Shown: piece by piece, positions 9,233-18,234 of the stretch
Layout: each line of letters starts with the position of its first letter
Position numbering within the stretch: the first letter of the stretch is position 1
Assembly: GCA_963662575.1 (NCBI GenBank)
Contig: OY759723.1
Coordinates: forward strand, 558,001 to 622,000
Direction: 5' to 3'
Origin: Bin5 sp963662575
Lineage (GTDB): Bacteria > Chloroflexota > Anaerolineae > Caldilineales > Caldilineaceae
DNA length: 64,000 bases
The notes under the pieces: model-generated
The model's input: the letters and a program-made list of their open reading frames with translations, nothing else
Databases searched by the model: none
What the model was told of the DNA's origin: nothing
Translations under genes and position numbers: made by a program

Positions 9233-9311
9233 AAATTCCTCCGCTAACTCCGGTTGCCAGTGGCTGGTGGGCACTGGTCACTGCAATGTATTAAGAGGTT
9301 AAGCGCTGTTG

Positions 9312-10589
9312 TCAGGCGCCCCAGCTTTCCAGTCGCTTCACCACACTACTAAGGAACCTGTCGGCGCCGAGGCCATCCAGGATCCGATGATCAAAGGCCA
9401 GGCTCAGATAGCACATCGGGCGGATGGAGATGGTGTCGTCCGCGCTGGGCAGCAGAGGATCGGCGGGAGGGGCGTCTGTGCTGCCGGCACTGTTCACGAC
9501 CGCACGTTTGCTGATCCTGCCTGTTCCCAGAATGGCGGCCTGGGGCTGGTTGATGATCGGAGTGCCCAGCAGGCTGCCGCTGGTCCCGTGGTTGGTCACG
9601 GTAAAGGTGCCGCCGCGCACTGCATCGGGCGACAGCTCGCCGCGGCGGGCCTGATCTGCCAGGTCGTTGACCGCGCGCGCCAGCCCCTGCAGATTGCGCT
9701 CGTCGGCATCGTGGATGACTGGGACAACCAGCCCGTCCGCCACGGCCACGGCGATGCCCACATGGATGCGTTGGCTCTGGGCCAGGCCAGCGTCGGTCCA
9801 GCGGCTGTTCACGGTTGGATGTTCCCGCAGGGCAGCCGCGACCGCGGCCACAAAGTAGGGGGTGAAGGTCAGGCCGATCCCTTTTTGCGCTAATGCTTCT
9901 TTGTGGGCCGCCCGATGGCGCACAACGGCCGTCATATCGGCTTCGAAGATGGTCACGACGTGGGGGCTGGTGCGCACGCTGCGGGTCATGTGTTCGGCGA
10001 TGGCCCGCCGCATGTTGGAGAGGGGTTGCAGAACTTCATCCTCGCCAGAGCCGGCGGCAGGATGCGCTGCGGGCAACTGTCGTTTGCGGGCGTCGATAAA
10101 GGCCAGCAGGTCCTTCTTGGTGACGCGCCCCTGGCGCCCGCTGCCCGGCACCTCGTCCAGACTGATATTGTGTTCGGCGCTGATGCGGGCGACGACAGGG
10201 CTGACGAAGGCACGGCCCTCCGGTTTGGCGGCAGTAGCAGCCTTTGCCGGGGCAGGAGAGGAGGTTTGCGGAGAAAGGGCTTCACTTCTTGCTCCGCTCT
10301 CCTTTTCCTCCTCTGCTTCCTGCGGCGGACCCTGAAGGTCGTTCTCTTCGTCCTTTTCGCCGATGTAGGCGATAACGGTGCCAACCTGAACGGTTGTCCC
10401 CTCTGCGGCCAGGACTTTGAGCAGAATGCCGGCGGCGGGCGCGGGCACTTCGGTGTCGATTTTTTCGGTGGTGATGTCGAGCAGCGGTTCTTGCCGCTGC
10501 ACCGGATCCCCAGGCTGTTTGAGCCAGCGGGCGACGGTCCCTTCAACCACCGTTTCGCCCAGTTGGGGCATCTTCACTGGAGTCGGCAT
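9312..10589 (-). CDS. Dihydrolipoamide acyltransferase, E2 of a 2-oxoacid dehydrogenase complex
   Basis: Domains in order: a lipoyl domain (residues 1-78, lipoyl lysine Lys43 in DITTEKIDTEV), a charged and Ala/Pro-rich linker, a peripheral subunit-binding domain (VSPVVARISAEHNISLDEVP), and the acyltransferase domain ending in the catalytic FDHRILDGLGAD. It moves an acyl group from E1 via lipoamide to CoA. The family cannot be split into pyruvate, branched-chain or 2-oxoglutarate types from these motifs alone. The ATG has GGAG eight bases upstream. E3 follows directly. The linker (about residues 88-125) is unusually Glu/Ser-rich. Confidence 0.93.
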   Translation of the reverse strand: MPTPVKMPQLGETVVEGTVARWLKQPGDPVQRQEPLLDITTEKIDTEVPAPAAGILLKVLAAEGTTVQVGTVIAYIGEKDEENDLQGPPQEAEEEKESGARSEALSPQTSSPAPAKAATAAKPEGRAFVSPVVARISAEHNISLDEVPGSGRQGRVTKKDLLAFIDARKRQLPAAHPAAGSGEDEVLQPLSNMRRAIAEHMTRSVRTSPHVVTIFEADMTAVVRHRAAHKEALAQKGIGLTFTPYFVAAVAAALREHPTVNSRWTDAGLAQSQRIHVGIAVAVADGLVVPVIHDADERNLQGLARAVNDLADQARRGELSPDAVRGGTFTVTNHGTSGSLLGTPIINQPQAAILGTGRISKRAVVNSAGSTDAPPADPLLPSADDTISIRPMCYLSLAFDHRILDGLGADRFLSSVVKRLESWGA

Positions 10590-10664
10590 GGTTAGCGCTC
10601 CAACTGCAGTTGCCAGCGGCCGGCGGCTCGCGGCCGGTTCGGGACACTGACCACTGTTCGCAGT

Positions 10665-11048
10665 CTATACCATAGGTGTTTGGCGCTGGACCAGCTGTAC
10701 GGTCACCTGCCAGGGGTCGCGCAGGAAACAGAGCTTATCCCCGCTTGGCGTGTTGTTGATCTCGCCGTCCGGCGTAGCGCCTGCCTGAATCAGACGCGCG
10801 CGTTCGCTCTCCATATCGTCTACGCTGAAGGCAAAATGCAGGTTGAAGGGGTTGATCTGGGCAAAGTCCAGATGCTCCATTTCTTCATTGCTGTACAGTT
10901 CCACCATGCTGCCATTGTCGTCGTAGACGAAGTTCATGTATGGAGGAACATCGCCGGCGGAGACGATACTTAGTCCCAGATGTTCTTTCCACCACTGTGC
11001 CTGCTCGCGGACGTTCGGTACATTGATCGCAACATGTTCAAGGTTCAT
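10665..11048 (-). CDS. VOC (glyoxalase/bleomycin resistance) family protein
   Basis: A 127-residue single-unit VOC protein: LEHVAINVPNVREQAQWWKEHLGL at the start, a mid-chain FAFSVDDMESERARLIQAGA and a final FLRDPWQVTVQLVQR, the usual two beta-alpha-beta-beta-beta halves. Metal-ligand candidates are His5, Glu in MVELYSNEE and His in NLHFAF. Members act as lyases, isomerases or dioxygenases; no substrate can be assigned. The ATG has ACGGAG eight bases upstream. Confidence 0.88.
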   Translation of the reverse strand: MNLEHVAINVPNVREQAQWWKEHLGLSIVSAGDVPPYMNFVYDDNGSMVELYSNEEMEHLDFAQINPFNLHFAFSVDDMESERARLIQAGATPDGEINNTPSGDKLCFLRDPWQVTVQLVQRQTPMV

Positions 11049-11272
11049 TGTTGTGCTCCGTTGGAAGATGGTTAAACGATAGCTCTATGACAATTCACTT
11101 GGACCGACAGCTCAGGATGTCATACCCGAAGGCGGGTCCGGGATCACGTTCTTGTTTACAGCAACAAGAAGCCTTCTGCGCGGGATATGGCGCTTACCTA
11201 GTCTCAACTGGCGGTCACAGTGTATCTTAAGCGCTGCCGCGCGGTGCGCCGAGGGGACAAACACGCGCAAGT

Positions 11273-12823
11273 TCATGCGCCTGCGATTCGGTCAAATCGA
11301 GTCGGTTCCCGCTCCATTTCGGCCTGGACAAATCGCTGTAGCAGGATGGATTTGACTTCGGTGTAGGCCGGATCGTCCCAGCGATTGCGACGCTCATCAG
11401 GGTCTTCCTGCAGGTCGAACAGTTCGCCGTATTGGTGTCCCCGGTAGATAGTCAGTTTGTAGCGACCGTCGACCAGTGTTCGCAGGTGCAGGGCGGTCGG
11501 CTGGTGGCGATTCTCGACCAGTACGTGGTCGCGCGCTTCGTCGGCTGCGCCGGTCCACACGGGAAGCTGGTCGGCGCCCTGCATCTGGCCCGGAATGTCG
11601 ATGCCTGCGGCTTGCAGGAAAGAGGGCGCCAGGTCGACAAGCGATTGGAGCGAGTTGTTTACCGCACCGGCGGGAACCTGATCGGGCCACCGCACCAGGA
11701 ACGGCAGGCGGATCAGATCTTCGTAATGAAAAGCGCCCTTGGCGATCAGTCCGTGCTGGCCGAGAAAGTGGCCATGATCAGTGCTGAAAACGACGAGCGT
11801 ATTGTCGGCGATGCCCAGTTGATCCAGCTTGTCGAGGATTCGCCCGATCTCGCGGTCCATGAGGCTGACCATGCCGTAGTAGACGGCCATGTCCTTACGC
11901 AGCGCGGCCTGGTCGTGCAGGTGGCTGTTGAAGCCGTGATTGCCGTAGGCGGTTTCCTGCCAGGCGGAGAAGTCCGGTTGGCGGTGTTGCGTCTTGGCAA
12001 AGTGGGGCGGCATCGCATCCAGTTCGCCCGGCTCCAGCCTACCCGTTTGCATCTCTTCGGGATCGTACATCGACGCCCACGGTTCGGACACGAGGTAGGG
12101 GGGATGGGGATCGTGGAAACTGCTCCAAAGGAAGAAGGGCTTGCCGGCGGCGGCGCTGCGCTCTATGGCCGCGATCGAGCGTTCAGCGGTCCAGGCCGAG
12201 TAGTGGTACTCTTCCGGCAGGTCCCAGGCGTGTTCCCGTTTGGCCGCACTAGGGTCGGGCGGCCAGGACTGGAAGAAATCCTGCCAGTTGGGCAGCCCGT
12301 TTTCCTCCATCCAGATGCCGTAATGTTGGCCGGCGTGGGCTTCGTCGGCGTGGTTGCGCGCCACCTCTATATGTTGAAAGCCGTACCACGGCCCTTGAAA
12401 CTCTCGCCAGAAGTCGAGGTCGCGCAGGGTGGGCTGGCATTCGAGAGAGGTTTGCTCCGGGCGCGAGGCCAGCGGCTGAAAATGGGCTTTGCCGATCAGG
12501 GTCGTGTCGTAGCCATGCTGGTGCAGCAGGTCGCCGACGGTAGGCACATCTTCGCCGAGCTTGACGCCGATGGTCCAGCAACCGTGCCAGGCTGGATACT
12601 GGCCGGTGATAATGGTAGAGCGCGAGGGCGAGCAGACGGGATTGTTGCAATAGGCGCGGTCGAAGCGTACGCCTTCGCGGGCAAGCCGGTCCAGCGCGGG
12701 TGTCTGGATCCGGGGATTGGTTACGCCGAGGGTTGAGAAATGCTGCTGATCGCTCGTTATGAGCAGGATGTTTGGATGCGTTTCGGCTTCGTTATTTGCG
12801 CGCGATTGGGGTGGAGTGGACAC
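11273..12823 (-). CDS. Type I sulfatase
   Basis: A 516-residue alkaline-phosphatase superfamily sulfatase. The N-terminal NILLITSDQQHFSTLG provides metal-binding Asp25/Gln26, and CSPSRSTIITG carries Cys64, which is converted to formylglycine by a maturase not present here. FSTDHGHFLGQHGL supplies the second metal Asp-His pair. No signal peptide is visible, so it is probably cytosolic. It hydrolyses a sulfate ester, possibly of a sulfated sugar or choline, in keeping with the sugar catabolic genes downstream. The GTG start has AAGGTG seven bases upstream. Confidence 0.92.
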   Translation of the reverse strand: MSTPPQSRANNEAETHPNILLITSDQQHFSTLGVTNPRIQTPALDRLAREGVRFDRAYCNNPVCSPSRSTIITGQYPAWHGCWTIGVKLGEDVPTVGDLLHQHGYDTTLIGKAHFQPLASRPEQTSLECQPTLRDLDFWREFQGPWYGFQHIEVARNHADEAHAGQHYGIWMEENGLPNWQDFFQSWPPDPSAAKREHAWDLPEEYHYSAWTAERSIAAIERSAAAGKPFFLWSSFHDPHPPYLVSEPWASMYDPEEMQTGRLEPGELDAMPPHFAKTQHRQPDFSAWQETAYGNHGFNSHLHDQAALRKDMAVYYGMVSLMDREIGRILDKLDQLGIADNTLVVFSTDHGHFLGQHGLIAKGAFHYEDLIRLPFLVRWPDQVPAGAVNNSLQSLVDLAPSFLQAAGIDIPGQMQGADQLPVWTGAADEARDHVLVENRHQPTALHLRTLVDGRYKLTIYRGHQYGELFDLQEDPDERRNRWDDPAYTEVKSILLQRFVQAEMEREPTRFDRIAGA

Positions 12824-13474
12824 GTGCGGTCACCTTGGAATCGAACTTTCCTATTTGGTGGCAATCGTATCATATGCTGCAGGTGCGCGCTAGTCAGTGG
12901 TGTGCTGGCGTGCATCCTAAAGTGGAATTAGGGCCATGATAAAATCTGGTTCGCGGCAGCAGATTGGGTGAATCTGGAGATCGTATTTCGCTAGTTGGAA
13001 TGGCATTCCAGGGACGGACGTCTGTGCTATACTGCTACCGGGAAACGCCGGCGGCTGGTAACCTGTGCAGCTGAAAATAGGCGGCTGCTGGCCGCTGCGG
13101 AAATCTTTAAAGCCCGGTAGCTACTAAGCCTAATCCAATGTTGGATTTCAAACCATAGTCCCGGACAACATTAGGGCTTCTATCGTCAGGTGGCTGATTG
13201 ACAGCCGCCACCTTGCTCGAGCCGCACTGCTGCGATGAAGGCGTACGGTTCGTGGGGAGTGGTTTTGGAGGGGGGCGTTGCGGGGGGTGTCCCCCCGCAC
13301 AAGGGAGGGCCGTAGGCCCGACCGCCCAAACTACAGTGGATAGGGGTCAATGGACAGTGGCCGGAGACGCATTGGACTCCAAGGCGCGGCTGTACCGCAT
13401 GGTCGCGAATTGGCGAGGGCTGAGCAGTTACACTAACCGAAGCAACCGATACAACCGCAGAGAGCGAGGAGAAG
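12824..13474. other. Gene-free region with palindromes and repeat copy A
   Basis: No protein gene. It holds a perfect palindrome TGGAATGGCATTCCA (12996-13010), a TATACT hexamer (13028-13033), 9-bp inverted arms GCTACCGGG/CCCGGTAGC (13034-13042 and 13113-13121), a palindrome AATCCAATGTTGGATT (13132-13147) that competes with a pairing of AATGTTG (13137-13143) and CAACATT (13166-13172), and then a truncated copy of the large hairpin repeat. Any RNA or regulatory role is inference. Confidence 0.5.
13201..13327. repeat. Dispersed hairpin repeat, copy A (3'-truncated)
   Basis: Shares the segments around GCCGCACTGCTGCGATGAAG and the hairpins GCGGGGGG-TGT-CCCCCCGC and GGGCC-GTA-GGCCC with copies near 44.2 and 57.5 kb. 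It ends after the GACCGCC block, so the later hairpins of the full element are missing. Confidence 0.85.
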
Positions 13475-13960
13475 ATGACACAGACAGTTTTGCAGAGTGT
13501 GCAGGCCCACTGGCAGGATCTGCGGGGGCGCACCTATGATTTGATTGATGTTCTGGCCGATGCCGACCTTGACGCCCGGCTGCCATTTGCCGAATCTCAG
13601 AATATCCTCTATCAGTTCCACTGTATGTTGGGCACTCAGGAGAGTTGGCCGCCGGTCCTGCTGGAAGGGCGGATGAAGGGCTGGGATTGCAGCCTGCAAC
13701 CGGCGCCGGCTGGCGAGGTGCTGCCGGTTGAACGCGTGCGCCAGGGGATGGAGGCGGCGGACACGGACTTACGGGCGGCGTTTGAGCAGGTGGACTGGTT
13801 ACACGTCTTTGAGGATGGCACGACACCGCTGGCCGGTTACTATCGACTGGTTGAGCATGAAGCCCACCACCACGGCCAGCTGATCAACCTGATTTACGCC
13901 AACAACCTCCCCATCCCTGACAGTTGGGCAGATTCCTGGGCGCTCACGCGCGACGAATAG
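13475..13960 (+). CDS. DinB-like four-helix protein
   Basis: A 161-residue protein resembling the DinB/YfiT metal-binding four-helix fold: an initial helix LQSVQAHWQDLRGRTYDLIDVL, a conserved helix-two His (QFHCMLGTQESW), and a C-terminal EHEAHHHGQLINLIYANNLPIP providing the H-x3-H metal site. Family members include thiol-dependent transferases such as bacillithiol enzymes; the specific reaction is unknown. The ATG has AGGAGA close upstream. It is followed by a strong terminator at 14051. Confidence 0.75.
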   Translation: MTQTVLQSVQAHWQDLRGRTYDLIDVLADADLDARLPFAESQNILYQFHCMLGTQESWPPVLLEGRMKGWDCSLQPAPAGEVLPVERVRQGMEAADTDLRAAFEQVDWLHVFEDGTTPLAGYYRLVEHEAHHHGQLINLIYANNLPIPDSWADSWALTRDE

Positions 13961-14050
13961 GGCTGGTCGGAACACAGAAGTTGCGCCCGATGCAGCGGAC
14001 AACTGCGCGGGCCAGGGGAGTCCGGTAGGGCGGAAGTGATGTACAAGAAG

Positions 14051-14088
14051 AGAGCGGCAGTCTCACATGGAAACTGCCGCTCTTTTTG
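14051..14088 (+). terminator. Rho-independent terminator after the DinB-like gene
   Basis: An 11-bp perfect stem AGAGCGGCAGT/ACTGCCGCTCT with an 11-base loop, followed by TTTTTG. It lies 90 bp after the DinB-like gene. An upstream AAGAAG may give weaker termination of the converging lipoprotein gene on the other strand. Confidence 0.9.
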
Positions 14089-14150
14089 TTTGCAACCAAC
14101 TGACAAGCGCTGCCGGCATACGCCCGTTTACAAAGGGCAAAACAGCTTCG

Positions 14151-15509
14151 CTACTCCAACTGCAGGAATGCGACCGAGGCCCAGGTGGCTCCTTCCACAT
14201 CTGTGCCGACCAGCAGCGCCCATTCGCGGTCCTCGCTGAGTCCGAGGCTGTCGTACCTCTCGCCATTCTGGACGTAGCCGACGATCGGCGCATCCAGAGT
14301 CGGCCCGCCGCGCAACCGCAAACGGCCGCCCTGGCCGGTGGCAATGGTTGCGCGGCCATACTGCACTCTCAACTCTATGTCCCGCAACTCGACCAGTGAG
14401 GACGAAACCCAGACCGGTTCCTCTATGTTGGGGAAGAAGATTGCAACCCACATCTCATCGGAGCTGAAGCCGGCAACAGGATAGGCTTCGCCGACGGAGA
14501 CGCCTGCGAGGACCTCGGCGATGGCTTCCGGCTTGCTGCGCACGCGCAGATTGCGGGTCGTGACGATGGCCAAGTGTCTGGTTACTTCGCCTATTTTCAG
14601 CAGCGGTTCATCGGACGCCGTTGTCTCCGGCACAGCCTCGACTATTTCTTCCTTTTCGTCGGAGATGGACATTTCGCCGATAGTTACCGTAAAGATTTGG
14701 CTGATTGGCTCACCGTCCTGCAGCACCGGCATATCCGAGCCTGGGAATTCGAAGACATCAAACACGCCGCCGTCTATATGGAGCATGGCATAGAGGGTTT
14801 CCGTGGCGGCATCGACATCGATCTCCACAGCCAGGTCGGTGGTGACCCCGGCCCTCAGGGGCGACTGCCCGATGATCGGTCCAAATGATCCGGCATCGTC
14901 AACGTGGATGACTATCCAGCCATCCAACTGGGCCACAGCTTCCGCAATTGTGACCTTGCCTTTGATCACATCTTGCGCGTGGACGGTGATGCTCGGCTCC
15001 AGATCATCGAACGACATTACTTCGTCTTCGGTTTTCTCCACGTCAGTGGTTTCGGCGGCCATCTCGCCGTCGTCGGCCTGCTCTTCTTCGGCGGCCGTCT
15101 CCTCGGCCATTGCTTCGCTTTCAAGCACAAGCAGATCGGCGGCATCGCCGCTCAGCGTAACATCTTCTGCCCAGATCCAGCCGATTGTCCCTACATCCGG
15201 CACCTCCACATTCAACCAGTTGCCTTCCTCGGTCCGGCCGAGCACGGTAATGACATCGCCCTTGAGCAGGCCGGCGATTATCGGCGTTTCTGCATTGGCC
15301 GCCTGGCGCACTCGCAACGCGTTGACAGCTACCGTTGCCTCCAAGATCACTGTTTCCGGCGCGGCTGGCTCTGGGACTTCTTCCGCTTCAGGAGGCGCGA
15401 CGGGAGTCAGGATCAAGGTAATGTCTCCCTGGAAAGGATAGCAGCTGCTAATCAAAAGGGGCAGAATTGCCAATGCCCCTAACAACGAGACGCGAAAGCG
15501 ATTAGGCAT
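14151..15509 (-). CDS. SH3-domain lipoprotein
   Basis: A 452-residue exported lipoprotein. From the chosen start the signal peptide is MPNRFRVSLLGALAILPLL with the lipobox Cys in LISSCY. It carries bacterial SH3 domains: one at about 60-110 (NALRVRQAANAETPIIAGLLKG ... WIWAED), and two in the C-terminal third (RNLRVRSKPEAIAEVLAGV and GRLRLRGGPTLDAPIVGYVQNGE). An acidic Glu/Ala-rich spacer joins them. The frame opens at 15521 with TTG, but the ATG at 15509 has GGGAGGA five bases upstream and is the real start. Probably binds cell-wall or surface polymer; function unknown. Confidence 0.85.
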   Translation of the reverse strand: MPNRFRVSLLGALAILPLLISSCYPFQGDITLILTPVAPPEAEEVPEPAAPETVILEATVAVNALRVRQAANAETPIIAGLLKGDVITVLGRTEEGNWLNVEVPDVGTIGWIWAEDVTLSGDAADLLVLESEAMAEETAAEEEQADDGEMAAETTDVEKTEDEVMSFDDLEPSITVHAQDVIKGKVTIAEAVAQLDGWIVIHVDDAGSFGPIIGQSPLRAGVTTDLAVEIDVDAATETLYAMLHIDGGVFDVFEFPGSDMPVLQDGEPISQIFTVTIGEMSISDEKEEIVEAVPETTASDEPLLKIGEVTRHLAIVTTRNLRVRSKPEAIAEVLAGVSVGEAYPVAGFSSDEMWVAIFFPNIEEPVWVSSSLVELRDIELRVQYGRATIATGQGGRLRLRGGPTLDAPIVGYVQNGERYDSLGLSEDREWALLVGTDVEGATWASVAFLQLE

Positions 15510-16152
15510 AGTTCCTCCCAAACTGTCATTTGCCCGCCGCCCAACATATAGGACGCGGACTTGGGGACGGGTAATGGGAACAGGTGTATTGTCTTCGGCG
15601 ACAGATGAGTGCGAGCGTTCAGCATTCGAGCCGCGCCCCTATGAGGCAGCGACGGACTTAATTATTATGGCACGGCAGAAGAAAGGCTGTCAAAATGGTT
15701 TTGGCTTTTTCATTATCCGAAAACATACCGAAATGAAGGTGAATGCGCTGCGCGATCTCTACGCTAGGAGTAGAACACATCGTGCTGCGGTCAGGAGTTG
15801 CTGCGCGGGCGCGTTTGACTGAAATGTGATCTGCAAAATTGCATGCGGGCGTGCTGCTGAGAGTTGGGAAATCTTCTGAACAGTTTAGGAACAGATATTC
15901 CGTACGTCCTCGGCACCCTCATATGTTGCCAAGAGCGAAGAGAAATTGATCGCAGAAGCGACTTCATAGTGTTCGGCATCTTTGGGGGCCGTTCCCGCCG
16001 GGTGGGGTCCAGGGACTCCATTGGGGGAACTCATTCCGATACCTGCGCAGAAATGCTCTACTCGATCCTGAAGAACAGGTCAGGGGTGTCTTCTGAGCAG
16101 TTTTTGGGTGCAACTCATCTTCATTTCGGGGCACTTGTCAAAAATATATTGT

Positions 16153-16181
16153 TTGACAGACAAAGCGCAGTTCACTATACT
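16153..16181 (+). promoter_or_regulatory. Consensus sigma-70-type promoter of the sugar ABC operon
   Basis: TTGACA at 16153-16158 and TATACT at 16176-16181 with exactly 17 bases between. The predicted start is near 16188, giving a leader of about 520 nt before the solute-binding protein gene. Such a near-consensus promoter implies control by a repressor or by the leader. Confidence 0.8.
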
Positions 16182-16520
16182 GAACGTATCCGCATCACCT
16201 GACACTATTGACAACAACTAGCTCAATTGTACCATTGCGGAGATCGATGCAAGGGAGCTATCCAGGCCCGGCGACCCTACTGACCGCGCAAGCGTGAAAT
16301 GAGGTGGCTGGCAGGTTATGCACGTTCAGTTCCAGAAATGGATTTTGCGGTCGGCGGGCGCCGCTTCGGGCCCCGGGAGGGCTATGTCAGATCATTTCCG
16401 CCCGGTCACTTCGGAAAAAATCGTATTTTCTTCATTCCAGCGCGATACCTGATCGTCGTCACAGGGATTGAGCCGGGAACCGCCTATCACGCATTTTCTT
16501 CGGTCTGAGAAAGGAGAAAT

Positions 16521-16544
16521 ATGAAGCCGTGCAGTGGCCCCTGA
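16521..16544 (+). CDS. Seven-codon leader ORF (MKPCSGP)
   Basis: ATG with an excellent AAAGGAG site five bases upstream, then six sense codons and TGA. The stop sits in the loop of a hairpin GGCCCC (16536-16541)/GGGGCC (16551-16556), so translation would directly affect the fold of the leader. It is 165 bases before the solute-binding protein gene. It may be a regulatory upstream ORF or chance; no conservation data are available here. Confidence 0.35.
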   Translation: MKPCSGP

Positions 16545-16709
16545 CGGACCGGGGCCGTGGCAGCCGTTGAAACCGCCGAGGGTGCAGGATAGGGCTCTCA
16601 TGATGGAGACGAAAGACTGAATACAAGATCCATCGATGTCGGATCAGAGGCGCGGGGAGCATGGTTAAGAGTCCAGTTCAGCGATACCCTTAGAAAAAGG
16701 AGAGGAGCT

Positions 16710-18218
16710 ATGATGTTGGTGAAACGATTTCGGGTCATTGGCATTCTGCTGGCGCTTGCGCTCGTGGCGTCGGCGTGCGTCGCCGCCCCAGCCGCAGAAA
16801 CAGGCCAGGACATGACAGCTGACGAAGCGATGGATAGTGACGAATCAGGATCCCTGACAGGCAAGCTCATTATGAACCCTGGATCCTACTATCCTTCTGA
16901 AAGCATGGAGTGGAGCGAAACCAACCCCAATCCCCACAACATGATCCTTACGCTGATCGAAGAGTACCAGGCGTTGAATCCTGGCGCAGAGATTGAGTTG
17001 GTTCAACCGCCCCCCGGCGATGTCAGCAGTCGCGAGTATATTGTCACTAATATGACTGCCGGCACGATTCCCCACGTTGTCTATACGCTGACCCGGGACC
17101 AGGTAGAGGAGATCGGAAAGGACTGGTGGGTCAACCTGGATTCCTATCTGGACAAGCCGAATCACTACGTCGAAGCGGGGGAGCCAGGCAGCGAGCGCTG
17201 GCTGGATCTTTTCTACGAGGTGCCGTTCCAGGCAAACCGCATATTAGGCTCTCATTACACGCTCAACTACTCGATTGTGACCTCGATGATGTTTTACAAC
17301 AAGGACATCTTTGCCGAAGTTGGGGTCGAGATACCCTCGACGGTAGCAGAGTTGCTGGCTGTTTTTCAGGCGTTGGAAGATGCCGGCCACACGCCCTATG
17401 GAGGCATCGGTTCGTGGTTTATGTATGAGACGCTGGGACAGTTGGGCGGCAGTATCATGGCCGAGTTGACACCCCAGGTCAATCCTGATGGTGGTCCGGC
17501 CAACTTTGAGGAGGTGGCCTGTGCCATTGACAGAGGCATCTTCAGGGGAGATACGCCTGAGTACCGGGAATGGATGCGCGTGATGAAGGAGGTTGCCGCC
17601 TACCGTACGCCGGACTGGACCGACAAGAACGCCAATGCCATCACCAAATGGCTGCAGGGCGATATTGTGGTGGTAGAAGATGGGAGTTGGCGGGTGAAGC
17701 AGAACAAACTGAACCCCAACATCGAATTCGAGTGGGGAATGTTTTATGCGCCCAGGTGTACGCAGGAGAGTTCACCGGTTTGCACTGGAGCCCCTGCACC
17801 TCCTATCGGCGGCGCGCCCGGCGGCTTTGCCATCACAAAGACTGCAGTTGAGGATGGGACTGTCGATCTTGCGGCCGATTTCCTCATGTATTTGAGTGCT
17901 CCACAGAACGCCGAGCGTCTGATCAACGATCTTGGCAACGTCTTGCCGATCCAGAAAGGGGCAACGCCCGCAGATCCAGATCTGATTGCGATTCTGGAAA
18001 ATCTCCAGGATCATGAGGGCGAAGCCGCAATGTGGACCTATTATGACAAGACCAATCTTGAGTCTCGCTTGGAGATTTGGGATATAAAGAACGCTTATAT
18101 CCTCGATCTAGTTTCGCTCGACGACGCCGTTGCACAGATCGATGAGAACATGACGTTGTACGCGTCCGATTTCATCAGCGACAACGAAGTGGACTGTGCC
18201 GCGCTTGGTTTTGAGTAG
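16710..18218 (+). CDS. Extracellular solute-binding lipoprotein, carbohydrate ABC importer
   Basis: A 502-residue family 1 solute-binding protein. The signal peptide (KRFRVIGILLALALVASAC) ends in the lipobox Cys, so the mature protein is lipid-anchored. Features of sugar binders include YIVTNMTAGTIPHVVYTLT, SIVTSMMFYNKDIFAEVGVEIPSTVAELL and a late GGFAITKTA. The ATG follows an AGGAGAGGAGC site. It is the first gene of an operon with two permeases; the ligand is unknown, but downstream genes suggest a sugar or sugar acid. Confidence 0.93.
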   Translation: MMLVKRFRVIGILLALALVASACVAAPAAETGQDMTADEAMDSDESGSLTGKLIMNPGSYYPSESMEWSETNPNPHNMILTLIEEYQALNPGAEIELVQPPPGDVSSREYIVTNMTAGTIPHVVYTLTRDQVEEIGKDWWVNLDSYLDKPNHYVEAGEPGSERWLDLFYEVPFQANRILGSHYTLNYSIVTSMMFYNKDIFAEVGVEIPSTVAELLAVFQALEDAGHTPYGGIGSWFMYETLGQLGGSIMAELTPQVNPDGGPANFEEVACAIDRGIFRGDTPEYREWMRVMKEVAAYRTPDWTDKNANAITKWLQGDIVVVEDGSWRVKQNKLNPNIEFEWGMFYAPRCTQESSPVCTGAPAPPIGGAPGGFAITKTAVEDGTVDLAADFLMYLSAPQNAERLINDLGNVLPIQKGATPADPDLIAILENLQDHEGEAAMWTYYDKTNLESRLEIWDIKNAYILDLVSLDDAVAQIDENMTLYASDFISDNEVDCAALGFE

Positions 18219-18234
18219 GTAGTTCCCACCACGT

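Larger units (their letters stand above)
15510..16709. other. 1.2-kb leader and intergenic region of the sugar ABC operon
   Basis: No long protein gene is supported. The left half (15510-16140) shows nothing recognisable. The right half carries a consensus promoter (16153-16181) and then a leader of about 520 nt containing a seven-codon ORF with a strong ribosome-binding site and a hairpin over its stop codon (16521-16556). Confidence 0.6.

Noticed and set aside
13034..13121. 6S RNA, 4.5S SRP RNA or a known riboswitch
   Set aside because: The arms close a long hairpin but none of the conserved bases of these RNAs were found, and the TATACT box is too close to include the whole 5' arm in a transcript.
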